DNA of 6,338 nt from Helicobacteraceae bacterium (GTDB lineage: Bacteria; Campylobacterota; Campylobacteria; Campylobacterales; Sulfurimonadaceae): assembly GCA_027068615.1 (NCBI GenBank), contig JAMOQV010000165.1:1-6338 (forward strand). The letters are read 5' to 3'. Below the pieces are notes generated by a model, which worked only from the letters and a program-made list of their open reading frames with translations, made no database searches and was not told the DNA's origin. A program made the translations under genes and the position numbers. Positions 5,572 through 6,338 of the stretch are shown piece after piece; within the stretch, counting starts at the first letter, position 1, and the number at the start of each line of letters is the position of its first letter.

Positions 5572-5925
5572 TTAAAATCCACCTATATTATTATTTGTAT
5601 TTTGTATTGTATCGAGAGGGATATTGTCTATTTGATGAGTTACTTCACCTATCTGCTTAGAAATAGATTGCACTTGCTGTAAGTTATCTTGTAAAGAGTT
5701 ATTTTGTATATTGTTGATATTTTGTTTTGCTTGGATAGCTTTAATAGCTTTTATTCTATTGTTGCTATTCATCTCTCTTAATGCTTTTTTAAATTCATTC
5801 ATCAAACGAACTCTATCTTCAGGGGAAGCATTTTGTATTTGCTGTATTTTTATATCTATATCACTACTAGATAATAAACTTACATTTAACAAAAAAAATA
5901 ATATAGATATAATAATCTTACTCAT
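5572..5925 (-). CDS. Small exported helical protein of unknown function
   Basis: I do not recognise a named family. The 117 residues begin with a signal peptide (K3, hydrophobic 4-18, then SSS) that is probably cleaved near residue 20; there is no lipobox cysteine, so it is not a lipoprotein. The mature part starts with a charged helix-forming block, residues 33-67 (ASPEDRVRLMNEFKKALREM, followed by NRIKAIKAIQAKQ). A Gln/Asn-rich stretch (68-91) with heptad-like hydrophobic spacing follows and could form a coiled coil, then a loose Asn-rich tail ending NNIGGF. It is likely periplasmic. It lies 3 bp before the outer-membrane barrel gene and shares a transcript with it, so the two may form a complex or a chaperone and client pair. 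The ATG at 5925 has no strong ribosome site; AGGA lies 14 bases upstream, further than usual. No better in-frame start is seen. Confidence 0.78.
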   Translation of the reverse strand: MSKIIISILFFLLNVSLLSSSDIDIKIQQIQNASPEDRVRLMNEFKKALREMNSNNRIKAIKAIQAKQNINNIQNNSLQDNLQQVQSISKQIGEVTHQIDNIPLDTIQNTNNNIGGF

Positions 5926-5960
5926 AATATATGTAACAATCCTATTTTTAAAACTTGAAG

Positions 5961-5967
5961 ATTTATA
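5961..5967 (-). promoter_or_regulatory. Possible -10 element for the helical protein and barrel operon
   Basis: TATAAAT on the minus strand, about 36 bases before the ATG at 5925, with TTGAGT upstream as a poor -35. It is the best candidate in the gap, but the region is so AT-rich that such matches occur by chance. Confidence 0.3.
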
Positions 5968-6006
5968 TGGAAGTATAACTCAAATAAACTTGATTTTAGA
6001 ATAAAC

Positions 6007-6041
6007 TATCTGGATCTACGCATGCAAGATAGACCCAGATA
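6007..6041 (-). terminator. Long hairpin downstream of the acidic surface protein gene
   Basis: In leftward RNA TATCTGGGTCTA pairs with TAGATCCAGATA over 12 bp with a single G-U. On the other strand that pair becomes an A-C mismatch, so the stem suits leftward RNA. The 11-base loop holds the palindrome GCATGC. The tail GTTTATTCT is only partly U-rich. It is probably the main terminator of the gene ending at 6099, though an RNA-stability element or small-RNA end is also possible. Confidence 0.55.
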
Positions 6042-6062
6042 ATTTGATATGTAAGAATTTGT

Positions 6063-6090
6063 TAGATACACAACTAACTATGTGTATCTA
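6063..6090. terminator. Perfect 10-bp inverted repeat after the stop of the acidic protein gene
   Basis: TAGATACACA and TGTGTATCTA (6063-6072 and 6081-6090) pair without mismatch around an 8-base loop, ACTAACTA, 8 bases past the stop codon at 6099-6101. It has no long U tract in leftward RNA (AACAAATTCTTAC). It may be a weak first terminator, a 3' stabilising hairpin, or a binding site for a dimeric protein. Its strand is not decided. Confidence 0.45.
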
Positions 6091-6098
6091 CTTATATT

Positions 6099-6338
6099 TT
6101 ATGCTAAAGCATCAACACTTGTATCTGAGCTACTAACTCCAGATACTTCTATATCGTCATTGTTTGAAGAATATTCAACATTAGAATCAGATTCATAATC
6201 ATAATCTAATTCATACTCATCACTTTCACTATAAGCTAGATCACTATGAGCTTCATTAAATGATAAACTACTAAAATCCAATACAGACGAACCATCTATA
6301 AACTCATCTGATGTATGTTCAACTTCATAGTCATCACT
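6099..6338 (-). CDS. C-terminal end of a large acidic, probably type I secreted, surface protein (5' part outside window)
   Basis: The frame is open to the right edge: 79 residues and a TAA stop are visible. The only start-like codon is a TTG at 6281 with no ribosome site, so this is surely the tail of a longer protein. It is very acidic (Asp/Glu/Ser/Tyr-rich) and has no cysteine and almost no basic residue. The segment DGSSVLDFSSLSF resembles the region near the C-terminus of RTX and type I secreted adhesins, where LDFS-type strands precede the export signal. It ends IEVSGVSSSDTSVDALA, similar to the end of the DUF4214 protein about 2.3 kb further along the same strand. The two hairpins after it probably end its transcript, apart from the operon that follows. 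The identity of the missing part (adhesin, protease or other RTX-type protein) cannot be told from here. Confidence 0.7.
   Translation of the reverse strand, partial: SDDYEVEHTSDEFIDGSSVLDFSSLSFNEAHSDLAYSESDEYELDYDYESDSNVEYSSNNDDIEVSGVSSSDTSVDALA

Noticed and set aside
5711..6004. 97-residue rightward open frame
   Set aside because: It is antisense to the helical protein gene, where the reverse of a signal peptide and helix gives a hydrophobic translation; no ribosome site, and it ends inside the hairpin gap.
5926..6098. Possible tRNA or riboswitch in the longest gap
   Set aside because: The two stems are simple hairpins with no cloverleaf, anticodon arm or recognisable aptamer layout.
6099..6108. 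TATGCTAAA resembling the extended -10 found at 750 and 3634
   Set aside because: It lies in the last codons and stop of the acidic protein gene, the final bases do not match (AAGC, not AAAAT), and no rightward gene follows.
6099..6281. A complete 60-residue protein starting at TTG 6281
   Set aside because: The frame is open to the window edge, there is no ribosome site before the TTG, and the sequence reads as the tail of a larger secreted protein.

Overview
The window is AT-rich and closely packed. It most likely comes from a Campylobacterota (Epsilonproteobacteria) chromosome of the Sulfurimonas/Sulfurovum kind. The main reason is a diheme fumarate reductase cytochrome b that aligns without gaps, at its four heme histidines, to the Wolinella succinogenes protein as I remember it. 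The extended -10 promoters (TGCTAAAAT) and general protein style agree. The genus is inference.

Left part (1-3596), housekeeping. A leftward frdC runs off the left edge. Opposite it, from overlapping divergent -10 boxes, a small four-helix membrane protein is read rightward and seems to lack any ATG, GTG or TTG start. A 132-residue unknown protein follows. It converges on truC, and the two genes overlap by 17 bp. truC (tRNA pseudouridine-65 synthase) is the second gene of a leftward pair with rhlE (DEAD-box RNA helicase), with no bases between them.

Right part (3645-6338), export and cell surface, all leftward. In transcription order: the C-terminal end of a large acidic protein (probably a type I secreted adhesin-like protein) running in from the right edge; two hairpins; a small exported helical protein and an outer-membrane beta-barrel with one thrombospondin type 3 calcium motif, 3 bp apart; then, from its own promoter, a cysteine-free acidic DUF4214 protein without a signal peptide, ending in two tandem terminators just before the rhlE promoter.

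The main unexpected signal is that the partial acidic protein and the DUF4214 protein, otherwise unrelated, end in similar C-terminal segments (E-[LV]-S-G-V-x3-D-T-[TS]-x-D, 16 to 18 residues from the end) with different codons. This suggests a common C-terminal secretion or sorting signal, with the barrel and helical protein between them as possible surface partners. No ABC transporter, membrane fusion protein or TolC gene lies in the window, so the export route is inferred. I found no tRNA, rRNA, CRISPR array or insertion sequence. No stretch over 300 bases lacks a gene; the longest gap (5926-6098) holds two hairpins and a weak promoter candidate.
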